The notes under the pieces: generated by a model
The model's input: only the letters and a program-made list of their open reading frames with translations
What the model was told of the DNA's origin: nothing
Databases searched by the model: none
Program-made: the position numbers and the translations under genes
In this document: piece by piece, positions 1 to 4,928 of the stretch
Layout of the letters: the number at the start of each line of letters is the position of its first letter
Numbering within the stretch: the stretch's first letter is position 1
Assembly: GCA_030691585.1 (NCBI GenBank)
Contig: JAUYEC010000110.1
Coordinates: 1-9,571, forward strand
Source: Candidatus Omnitrophota bacterium
GTDB lineage: Bacteria > Omnitrophota > Gorgyraeia > Gygaellales > Profunditerraquicolaceae
Reading direction: 5' to 3'
DNA length: 9,571 nt

Positions 1-280
1 GCTTCATGGCCGGAGGGTTGGATTGGATAACCGGGATAAAACCCGCGTTTAAAACGTAGCTTGTACTGGTTGCTTCTCCCACGCAAGGCTCGCCTATGGC
101 GTCAAAGGCTACCATGCTCTGCGCATCAATGGCAGTGCGCCCGGCGCTTCCGCCGCCGGTGACATCCGCGTTAAGATTATAAGATGTACCGGAGGAAAAA
201 AATGCCGCGGCCTCGCGCATCGGCCCGAAGGTGGCGATGTGCAGAAGAATTAAAGTTAGCGATAGGATGCGTTTTATCAT
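1..280 (-). CDS. Exported protein of unknown function, N-terminal 93 residues (3' end outside window)
   Basis: An open frame runs from ATG at 280-278 to the window edge without a stop, giving 93 residues. It begins MIKRILSLTLILLHIA, a basic N-terminus followed by a hydrophobic stretch, with a likely signal peptidase site near the AAA around residues 24-26. The mature part has the pattern SGTSYNLN, then a Gly-rich turn (TGGGSAG), then AIGEPCVGEATSTSYVLNAGF. This 'SxSYxL...GxPxVGxxxSxxYxLxAGF' pattern is typical of a repeat module in large secreted proteins of uncultured bacteria; I know it as a recurring pattern, without a biochemical function. The start lies 15 bp from palindrome A, and no Shine-Dalgarno is visible in that gap. 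It may be transcribed with the SpvB-like gene upstream (74 bp gap). Confidence is good that it is a real exported protein; function is unknown. Confidence 0.75.
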   Translation of the reverse strand, partial: MIKRILSLTLILLHIATFGPMREAAAFFSSGTSYNLNADVTGGGSAGRTAIDAQSMVAFDAIGEPCVGEATSTSYVLNAGFIPVIQSNPPAMK

Positions 281-295
281 AATAACGGATTTACT

Positions 296-324
296 GTAGG
301 GACAGGTTTGAAACCTGTCCCTAC
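296..324. repeat. 29-bp REP-like palindrome, copy A
   Basis: Perfect inverted repeat with arms GTAGGGACAGGTTT and AAACCTGTCCCTAC around a single central G. It lies between the stop of the SpvB-like gene and the start of the next gene, and abuts a second, different palindrome. Confidence 0.9.
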
Positions 325-339
325 CTGCCTACCGGCAGG
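324..339. repeat. Short GC-rich palindrome (CCTGCC-TACC-GGCAGG)
   Basis: A 6-bp stem with a 4-base loop, directly joined to palindrome A and extended by a further CAGGC. It belongs to the 'TGCCTGCCGGTAGGCAGG' type of dispersed repeat common in uncultured bacterial genomes (from memory). It lies 16-31 bp beyond the stop codon of the SpvB-like gene and could mark an old rearrangement. Confidence 0.7.
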
Positions 340-354
340 CAGGCAAAACCTTGT

Positions 355-3186
355 TTACCTCGCCTGCTGATACTCAAATGTCTGCACCGGCAGAATTTTG
401 CCGTCTGCGCCCGCACTCTTCTGGGTCACGGACTTTAACTGCGAACGGCCGGTACTGGGGCTCTCAATATATGCCAAGTCGTATATCCAGACCGGCGCAT
501 TATCTACGCTTACCTTTATTTGGATTAGGCGTTGGCGCGTGATTATTTTGGAGCCGCTGATGTAGCTAGAGAAAATATCTGTTCTATCTTGCAAGACAAA
601 ATCTACCTGATTCAACGGAAGCGTGCCGGCGTTCTTATTGCCGGTATATTCAATACGGCTTAAATAACACTTATTTTCTTGATTATTGCGCGCGTATTTA
701 TATGTAATATAATTCCCGTTAGTATCCACGGCCTCGGTCAAATACCAGGCAAAGGTGCCTTTAGAGCCAACTTCCCGCGAGTCAGCGGAATCACCGAAGA
801 GCAACTTGCTGCCGTCTTTAGCGACTACTTTCCATGAACCGTCATTCTCTTTGTAGAATTTAGTAAAACCGGATTCGATCTTAGCTTGATAAAGTTTTCC
901 GGTAAGAGTATCAGTGAGCAGGGTCATTTCGGTAGTGCCGCCGTCGGTGACAAGATAAAAAGTATCGTCATCGGTATATTTCGGCGGGCCCAGGCGCGTG
1001 GAGCGGACAATATAGCCCGGGTTAAGGCTAAAACCCGTGCCTACCCAGGAATTGGCATTTGAAGAACGGTAATTTAAGCTTATGCTCGGCTGCATGCCTT
1101 TTCTTCCCGGCGGGACGGTAATGGGGACGCTGTGGCTAAAAGAACCGGTGAACATATCGGGAAGCGGAATCTTGACGCCGCCGCCAATAGGCGCGCCTTG
1201 CGAGATCATACCCTGCAGGGCCCCGTAAGTGGAAAAATGCCCGATCATAAAGGTCAAGGTCACGCCGTCTTCGGGAACCAATGAAGGGTCTCCGATTATA
1301 TCCATTTCCTTGCCGTCATATAAACCTAAATTCACCGGTGTCCCGGGGACCTGCGCCTTCTCCAGCAGATAAATCAATGTAACAATCTTGTTAAAGCTCG
1401 CATCAGGCTCAGGATAACGCTCACACCTGACCACGCTTAAGAGAGTCTTATCGGAAGATTTGAATTTTTCTAAAATCTCTGGTTTTATATTAGTTGATGC
1501 TTTTATCCTGGTTGGTTTATCTACCGCTCCGGCCGGGATGATCAATTTGACTCTGCCGTCAGGCGAAGTAACCTCTCCTCCTTCCGGGCCGATGAGCTGG
1601 CCGGTGTAGTAATTGACGGTTATGCAAGAGGAAGCGGTGTTGCCGGCGGCGTCTGTTGCGGTCTTAGTCAATGTATTCGGGCCGTCGTTAAGGGAGCGAT
1701 TTTCAGAGAAAGCTACGCCGTCAACCATACCCTGGAATTGAACCGGGGCCTCCTCTATCACCTCACCGTTTTGAGGAGCAGTAATGATAACTGCCGGCAG
1801 CGTCTTGTCAATGGTAAAACTGACTGATCCGGTTGAGCTATTGCCTGCCGCGTCTTTAGCAGTAAGTGTAGCTGTATGAGTTCCCTCGTTAGTGTAGGGC
1901 GAATTATTGCCTGTAACCGTGATCTGATTTGAAGGCGTGAGATTATCTCCCACAGTGTAAGCTATCACTACGTTTTGATTTGTCGGGCTCTGCACCGGGT
2001 TTATGGTGAGCGCCGGAGGAGTTGTATCTAAGGTAATATTACTTATATAGGCCTGTGACCAATTCCCTGCCTGGTCGGAAAACTTCACGTAAACTGTCTT
2101 TTGACCGTCGCCCGGGCTAAGCGCCCAGGTTTTTGCGGAAGAATAATTTTCCGCAGCTGAAAAGTTAGTGCCATCATTAGAAAAATGCATCTGGGCCAGG
2201 CCGCTGCCGCCAGTATTGTCCTGCGCGGAGAGGCTAAGCGTTACAGTGGTTGAATTGGTATATTGGGTGGCGTTATTGATCTTAATAGAGCCTGTGGGCG
2301 GGGTGGTGTCCGGCGGCTTGCTGTAGAGTTTTACCTCATAGATCCTCGGGTATGACGCCTGGGCCTTATTGATGCTGATGCGGACATAACGGTAGGAGCC
2401 GGTAAGGGCGTGGTCTGTCTGGTAAGGATTAGTATTACCTCCGGCGCTGGAGAGGCCGGCCTGGATATTGGTCCAGGCTTGATAATCGTTTGAGCCCTGG
2501 ATGGAATAATTTGACGCGCCAAAACCTTTATACCACCAGATGGAAATTTTAGAGAGATTATAGGGTTTATCCAGGTCCAGCCGCAGCCACCAGTTTGTTA
2601 ACACCTTTGAGCTGAGCCAGCTGACACGATACTTGCCTTCCCAATAGGTGGAGAAATAATTATCAATGGTTTGAACGGCAGTTTTGGAAGAACTGTTGTA
2701 GCTTGAAACAACCGCTGAAGGGATCTTAATCTCTTCTTCTGCGGGGTTGGGAGCCGGTGGAGGCGTTGGTGGAGTCGGCGGCGTTGGTGGAGGCGTAGGT
2801 GGTGTTGGAGGCGGCGTGGCCGTATTCTTTACCGTAACGCTGATCTCCGCCGCTTTAGAGTTATTCTTGGCATCATAGGCCTTTGCTTTAAGGGCGTGGC
2901 TGGCATTCGTGGCTGTTGAACTATCCCAGGAATAGGCATACGGCAGGCTCGTATCAGTAGCTTTTAGAACATTATCTACATAGAATTCTACTTTAGTTAC
3001 CCCCAGATTATCCGTGGCTGTAGCCTGGATATTGACAGTTCCGGAGACGGTAGAGTTGTTTGCCGGGCTGGAAATAGAGACTTGGGGAGGGGTGGTATCG
3101 CCAGCAGGCGGCTTAGGCTTAGGGGCCATGCCCAGAGAGAAGAAAGCAGATAAAATCACTACCAGTGCTATTTTAGGCCTTATCAT
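355..3186 (-). CDS. Exported multidomain protein: Ig-like, discoidin-like, ZU5-like and SpvB N-terminal domains; probably C-terminally truncated
   Basis: 943 residues. Residues 1-21 form a signal peptide (MIRPKIALVVILSAFFSLG, then MA). Residues 33-119 are an Ig-like domain (TPPQVSISSPANNSTVSG, DNLGVTKVEFYVD). A Pro/Thr linker spans about 124-148. Residues 153-290 resemble an F5/8 type C (discoidin) carbohydrate-binding domain, with NWWLRLDLDKPYNLSKISIW and YRYVRI...RIYEVKLY. Further Ig-like domains cover about 294-387, 389-460 and 463-526, each opening near TTPP or TLP. Residues 530-565 (GPEGGEVTSPDGRVKLIIPAGAV) resemble a ZU5 domain. Residues 664-943 match the SpvB/TcaC N-terminal domain: HSVPITVPPGRKGMQPSISL, VGTGFSL and PKYTDDDTF. 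Relatives usually continue for many hundreds of residues into FG-GAP, Rhs or toxin regions; here the frame stops at TFEYQQAR, close to two palindromic repeats, so truncation is likely. It has its own promoter and attenuator-like leader. No clear Shine-Dalgarno precedes the ATG. A cell-surface or secreted adhesin/toxin-carrier role is inferred. Confidence 0.9.
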   Translation of the reverse strand: MIRPKIALVVILSAFFSLGMAPKPKPPAGDTTPPQVSISSPANNSTVSGTVNIQATATDNLGVTKVEFYVDNVLKATDTSLPYAYSWDSSTATNASHALKAKAYDAKNNSKAAEISVTVKNTATPPPTPPTPPPTPPTPPTPPPAPNPAEEEIKIPSAVVSSYNSSSKTAVQTIDNYFSTYWEGKYRVSWLSSKVLTNWWLRLDLDKPYNLSKISIWWYKGFGASNYSIQGSNDYQAWTNIQAGLSSAGGNTNPYQTDHALTGSYRYVRISINKAQASYPRIYEVKLYSKPPDTTPPTGSIKINNATQYTNSTTVTLSLSAQDNTGGSGLAQMHFSNDGTNFSAAENYSSAKTWALSPGDGQKTVYVKFSDQAGNWSQAYISNITLDTTPPALTINPVQSPTNQNVVIAYTVGDNLTPSNQITVTGNNSPYTNEGTHTATLTAKDAAGNSSTGSVSFTIDKTLPAVIITAPQNGEVIEEAPVQFQGMVDGVAFSENRSLNDGPNTLTKTATDAAGNTASSCITVNYYTGQLIGPEGGEVTSPDGRVKLIIPAGAVDKPTRIKASTNIKPEILEKFKSSDKTLLSVVRCERYPEPDASFNKIVTLIYLLEKAQVPGTPVNLGLYDGKEMDIIGDPSLVPEDGVTLTFMIGHFSTYGALQGMISQGAPIGGGVKIPLPDMFTGSFSHSVPITVPPGRKGMQPSISLNYRSSNANSWVGTGFSLNPGYIVRSTRLGPPKYTDDDTFYLVTDGGTTEMTLLTDTLTGKLYQAKIESGFTKFYKENDGSWKVVAKDGSKLLFGDSADSREVGSKGTFAWYLTEAVDTNGNYITYKYARNNQENKCYLSRIEYTGNKNAGTLPLNQVDFVLQDRTDIFSSYISGSKIITRQRLIQIKVSVDNAPVWIYDLAYIESPSTGRSQLKSVTQKSAGADGKILPVQTFEYQQAR

Positions 3187-3209
3187 AATTTTTCAAGCCG
3201 CGAAGAGAC

Positions 3210-3238
3210 AAAAAAAGAGGGTCATTAAACTGACCCCC
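3210..3238 (-). terminator. Intrinsic terminator in the leader of the SpvB-like gene (attenuator)
   Basis: On the minus strand GGGGGTCA pairs with TGACCCTC (8 bp including one G·U) around the 6-base loop GTTTAA, followed by seven T. It ends 23 bp before the start codon at 3186 and lies downstream of a separate promoter. The preceding gene already has its own strong terminator, so this one more likely controls read-through into the 943-residue gene. Confidence 0.75.
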
Positions 3239-3264
3239 TAGGTTAACCTCCATCAACCTTTAGG
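3237..3264 (-). promoter_or_regulatory. Candidate alternative (antiterminator-type) helix in the leader
   Basis: On the RNA, CCUA-AA-GGUU (3264-3255) can pair with AACCUAGG (3244-3237): 8 bp with an AA bulge. The last two G (3238-3237) are also the first two bases of the terminator stem, so the two structures compete at that edge. A smaller hairpin, GGACA/UGUCC (3299-3295 with 3284-3280), lies upstream. I do not recognise a known riboswitch core. Confidence 0.4.
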
Positions 3265-3278
3265 ATTAAAACTAGCAT
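3243..3278 (-). CDS. Possible 11-residue leader peptide, MLVLILKVDGG
   Basis: A mini-ORF, ATG at 3278-3276 to TAA at 3245-3243, encodes MLVLILKVDGG. GAGGTG at 3288-3283 is a good Shine-Dalgarno, 4 nt before the ATG (6 nt from the GAGG core). The stop codon falls 4 nt before the terminator stem and inside the alternative helix, the arrangement expected for ribosome-mediated transcription attenuation. Six of its eleven residues are Leu, Val or Ile. A leader peptide of this kind would be expected before branched-chain amino acid genes, yet the gene here encodes an exported protein, so chance or a different sensing role remains possible. Confidence 0.35.
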   Translation of the reverse strand: MLVLILKVDGG

Positions 3279-3317
3279 GGGACACCTCGTGTGTTGTCCT
3301 CTGGCTGATTATGAATA

Positions 3318-3346
3318 AGGTTAACACATAACTACTTATCTGTCAA
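3318..3346 (-). promoter_or_regulatory. Candidate sigma-70-type promoter for the SpvB-like gene
   Basis: TTGACA (3346-3341) is a perfect -35 box, followed after 17 bp by TAACCT (3323-3318), a weak -10 box. Transcription would start near 3311 and give a leader of about 125 nt. The position between the upstream operon terminator and the structured leader supports the call. Confidence 0.5.
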
Positions 3347-3363
3347 GATGTTTTATGCCTGGG

Positions 3364-3405
3364 AAAAAGGGGACAGCGCCCTTTTTAGGGCGCTGTCCCC
3401 TTTTT
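3364..3405 (-). terminator. Bidirectional intrinsic terminator ending the six-gene operon
   Basis: Perfect 19-bp inverted repeat, AAAAAGGGGACAGCGCCCT and its complement, with a TTTT/AAAA loop. A-tracts and T-tracts flank both sides, so it can end transcription on either strand. It lies 19 bp beyond the DUF3108 stop codon. Confidence 0.85.
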
Positions 3406-3425
3406 ACTGTCCCCTTTTTACTTTT
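3400..3425. repeat. Direct repeat of CTTTTTACTGTCCCC-type unit
   Basis: The motif CTGTCCCCTTTTTA, which forms the outer right arm of the terminator at 3393-3406, is repeated at 3408-3420 and trails into CTTTTTA, touching the DUF3108 stop codon. On the minus strand this reads as two AAAAAGGGGACAG units in a row. Units like this are dispersed in genomes of uncultured bacteria, so the terminator may derive from a mobile repeat. Confidence 0.55.
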
Positions 3426-4189
3426 TAGCTGCCGTCGGTAAGCTTGGCGTTGATCAATATTCCGCTGGCAAAGACCTTGATCAATACCGGGATATTCTCC
3501 CCATCCTGCTTCAAGAGATACATGGTGACCTTTGACTGGTGATAGGGATTATTCTTGTCGCGCCGGTGGATCTTGCCCTCAAGCACGGTAATCGCGTAAT
3601 CTTTGCCGTGTATGCTTAAAACCATATCCCTGGCAGTTCCTTCCAGGACATAATTCTTCTGGTTAGTATTCAAGCTCAACTCGAAATTTTTATTTTTAGT
3701 AAAATCCATTTTGCGCAGGTTAAATATGGCGGAAAGCGGGTCCTGGGTGCCGTAAGGCATCTGGCGTTTGAGCCCTGCGACCTCAATAATTCCGGCTTTC
3801 TGGTCATATAATATTTCCTTATATGTATCAGGCCGCCCGGATACAGACAACCTCTGGCTGAAAAATATAGGATTAGAATCCTGGGCGTCCACGTAAGAAT
3901 CAAGGGTGGCACTTACCTTGCGCAGGCCGTGATAGATCTTGAGATTCTGGGTAAAGGCGCTCAGGTGGTAAGCCCGGACACCCTTATAATCAGTAAGGCC
4001 CTGGTTTGAAAAGAGCGCCTCTCCTGCCGGTATTATGCCGAGGAAATTGACCACATACCTTAATTGGCCGGCCTCCATTTTTTTAGCCTTGTTCAAATCT
4101 AGAATAACACTCTTGGGGTTGTTGTTATCGCGGTAGACAAAAAACAACAACAAAACGATCACTGAAAGCACCATAAATGTCTTCTTCAC
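3425..4189 (-). CDS. DUF3108 family envelope protein
   Basis: 254 residues from a GTG start (4189-4187), chosen because AGGAGG at 4200-4195 lies 5 nt upstream. Residues 5-19 are a hydrophobic N-terminal segment (FMVLSVIVLLLFFVY), a signal anchor or signal peptide. The rest fits DUF3108: LRYVVNFLGIIPAGEALF near residues 43-60, AYHLSAFTQNLKI near 74-86, an RKVSATLDSYVD stretch near 91-102, QDPLSAIFNLRKMDF near 149-163, and the closing PVLIKVFASGILINAKL. Members are beta-rich periplasmic or envelope proteins of unknown biochemical role. It is the last gene before a strong terminator and follows DUF5989 by 68 bp. Being coupled to a membrane-associated carbamoyltransferase block suggests an envelope-facing task, which is inference. 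Confidence 0.85.
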   Translation of the reverse strand: MKKTFMVLSVIVLLLFFVYRDNNNPKSVILDLNKAKKMEAGQLRYVVNFLGIIPAGEALFSNQGLTDYKGVRAYHLSAFTQNLKIYHGLRKVSATLDSYVDAQDSNPIFFSQRLSVSGRPDTYKEILYDQKAGIIEVAGLKRQMPYGTQDPLSAIFNLRKMDFTKNKNFELSLNTNQKNYVLEGTARDMVLSIHGKDYAITVLEGKIHRRDKNNPYHQSKVTMYLLKQDGENIPVLIKVFASGILINAKLTDGS

Positions 4190-4200
4190 TTACACCTCCT

Positions 4201-4214
4201 TGCCCACAAGGGCA
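4201..4214 (-). promoter_or_regulatory. Small hairpin abutting the DUF3108 Shine-Dalgarno
   Basis: TGCCC-TTGT-GGGCA forms a 5-bp stem ending at the base before AGGAGG (4200-4195). With the larger hairpin just upstream it structures the whole 68-bp gap and could tune translation of the GTG-started DUF3108 gene. Confidence 0.4.
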
Positions 4215-4216
4215 CA

Positions 4217-4241
4217 CCGGCGCAATTCCATATAGCGCCGG
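4217..4241 (-). promoter_or_regulatory. Intercistronic GC-rich hairpin between DUF5989 and DUF3108
   Basis: CCGGCGC (4241-4235 on the minus strand) pairs with GCGCCGG (4223-4217), a 7-bp stem around an 11-nt loop, with partial outer pairing of AAGG and CCTT. No T-tract follows, so it is unlikely to be a terminator. This is the one operon gap without a 29-bp palindrome. Confidence 0.45.
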
Positions 4242-4257
4242 GTGCACCTTAAAAGTA

Positions 4258-4416
4258 TTAAAATAACGTATAAATAAACGGCGCTACAGCACTCCCCTGC
4301 GAAAAAAATATCAACAAGCCTAAAAGTAAAAGCATAATAATGATCGGCGCCAGCCACCATTTTTTCCTCACCCGTAAAAAATCCCAGAATTCTTTTATGA
4401 TGGAAAGCTTGCCCAT
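4258..4416 (-). CDS. DUF5989 family small membrane protein (SxtK-like)
   Basis: 52 residues from ATG at 4416-4414 to TAA at 4260-4258. The N-terminal half reads MGKLSIIKEFWDFLRVRKKW, then WLAPIII and a long hydrophobic segment (about residues 22-38), closing with FSQGSAVAPFIYTLF. The combination of an 'EFWxFLRxRKKWWLxPIIIxLLLLGxLIxxxxGSAxAPFIYTLF' layout and this length is diagnostic for DUF5989, a single-pass membrane protein usually encoded next to SxtJ and a carbamoyltransferase. GAGGTG lies 7 nt upstream of the start. A longer ORF in another frame (4190-4426) overlaps it and is a shadow. The gene is short enough to be missed by length-filtered gene callers. Biochemical role is unknown; a scaffold or partner of the carbamoyltransferase is a reasonable guess. 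Confidence 0.92.
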   Translation of the reverse strand: MGKLSIIKEFWDFLRVRKKWWLAPIIIMLLLLGLLIFFSQGSAVAPFIYTLF

Positions 4417-4439
4417 GCCACGCCACCTCTTAATATCTT

Positions 4440-4468
4440 GTAGGGACAGGTTTGAAACCTGTCCCTAC
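4440..4468. repeat. 29-bp REP-like palindrome, copy B
   Basis: Identical to copy A, with arms GTAGGGACAGGTTT/AAACCTGTCCCTAC and a central G. It begins 4 nt after the SxtJ-like stop codon on the transcript and fills half of the 56-bp gap to DUF5989. Confidence 0.9.
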
Positions 4469-4472
4469 AGCA

Positions 4473-4874
4473 TTAGAACTGCCTTTGGCAATCTAATGTA
4501 GAAAACGGCTTCTTCTCTTTTTTCTGCCAATACGAATCCCTGTTCTTTTCTATCTTGAAATCGAGTGTGCCCTTACCGAACACCCTCATTATAAGGCCAA
4601 TAGGTGTGAGGATCAGGTAAAATAGAATAAGTAAAATTATCCGGGTATTGATCCAGCTTAATATGACCGCCAACTTCATCCAGGCGGCATAGACAGGCTT
4701 AAGAATAGCGGGTAGCGCGATACCCAGGACAAAAAAAGAACCGGAAATAACCAATAGGGACAATGGCGCATGGCGGCGCCTTAAGAAAACAACCGCGGCT
4801 ATGACTAAAAACGCGACAGCCATGGTCATGCCGAACTTTTTCAGAACCTCCCTACTACAATATTTATTATCCAT
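4473..4874 (-). CDS. SxtJ family membrane protein
   Basis: 133 residues. Hydrophobic segments lie at about 14-31, 38-57 and 75-95, with RRRH between the first two. Family marks seen are LKKFGMTMAVAF near 11-22, the ALPAILKPVYAAWMKLA stretch near 53-69, FYLILTPIGLIMRVFGKG near 85-102, and SYWQKK near 114-119. This matches the SxtJ family, small polytopic membrane proteins encoded beside NodU/CmcH carbamoyltransferases and DUF5989. The start at ATG 4874-4872 is the first in frame, but upstream only GGA about 13 nt away resembles a Shine-Dalgarno; palindrome C ends 14 bp before it. Downstream in-frame ATGs (residues 16 and 18) are alternative starts but would remove conserved family residues. 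Function is unknown; membrane partner of the carbamoyltransferase is inferred from conserved gene order. Confidence 0.88.
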   Translation of the reverse strand: MDNKYCSREVLKKFGMTMAVAFLVIAAVVFLRRRHAPLSLLVISGSFFVLGIALPAILKPVYAAWMKLAVILSWINTRIILLILFYLILTPIGLIMRVFGKGTLDFKIEKNRDSYWQKKEKKPFSTLDCQRQF

Positions 4875-4888
4875 ATGAAATAATATCC

Positions 4889-4917
4889 GTAGGGACAGGT
4901 TTAAAACCTGTCCCTAC
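4889..4917. repeat. 29-bp REP-like palindrome, copy C
   Basis: Arms GTAGGGACAGGTTT/AAACCTGTCCCTAC with central A instead of G. It lies 11 nt after the carbamoyltransferase stop and 14 nt before the SxtJ-like start, so it occupies most of the 54-bp gap. Confidence 0.9.
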
Positions 4918-4928
4918 ATCATCACTGT

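Noticed and set aside
351..542. 63-residue plus-strand ORF at the end of the SpvB-like gene
   Set aside because: Antisense to the SpvB domain and lacks a ribosome site or recognisable protein features.
2746..2820. Tandem DNA repeat in the SpvB-like gene
   Set aside because: The GGTGGAGGCG-like pattern simply encodes the Pro/Thr linker of the exported protein; no separate DNA element needs to be invoked.
3014..3241. 75-residue plus-strand ORF running through the leader of the SpvB-like gene
   Set aside because: It is antisense to the signal peptide region and its 3' part is the complement of the terminator hairpin.
3187..3317. c-di-GMP (GEMM-I) riboswitch in the SpvB-like leader
   Set aside because: The GGUU...AACC element loosely recalls the 3' part of that aptamer, but the conserved GCAAA and ACGCAAAGC segments are absent.
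4190..4426. 78-residue minus-strand ORF beginning MAWHGQAFHH
   Set aside because: It overlaps the DUF5989 gene in another frame, has no recognisable domain, and its start does not fit the ribosome site as well as the ATG at 4416.
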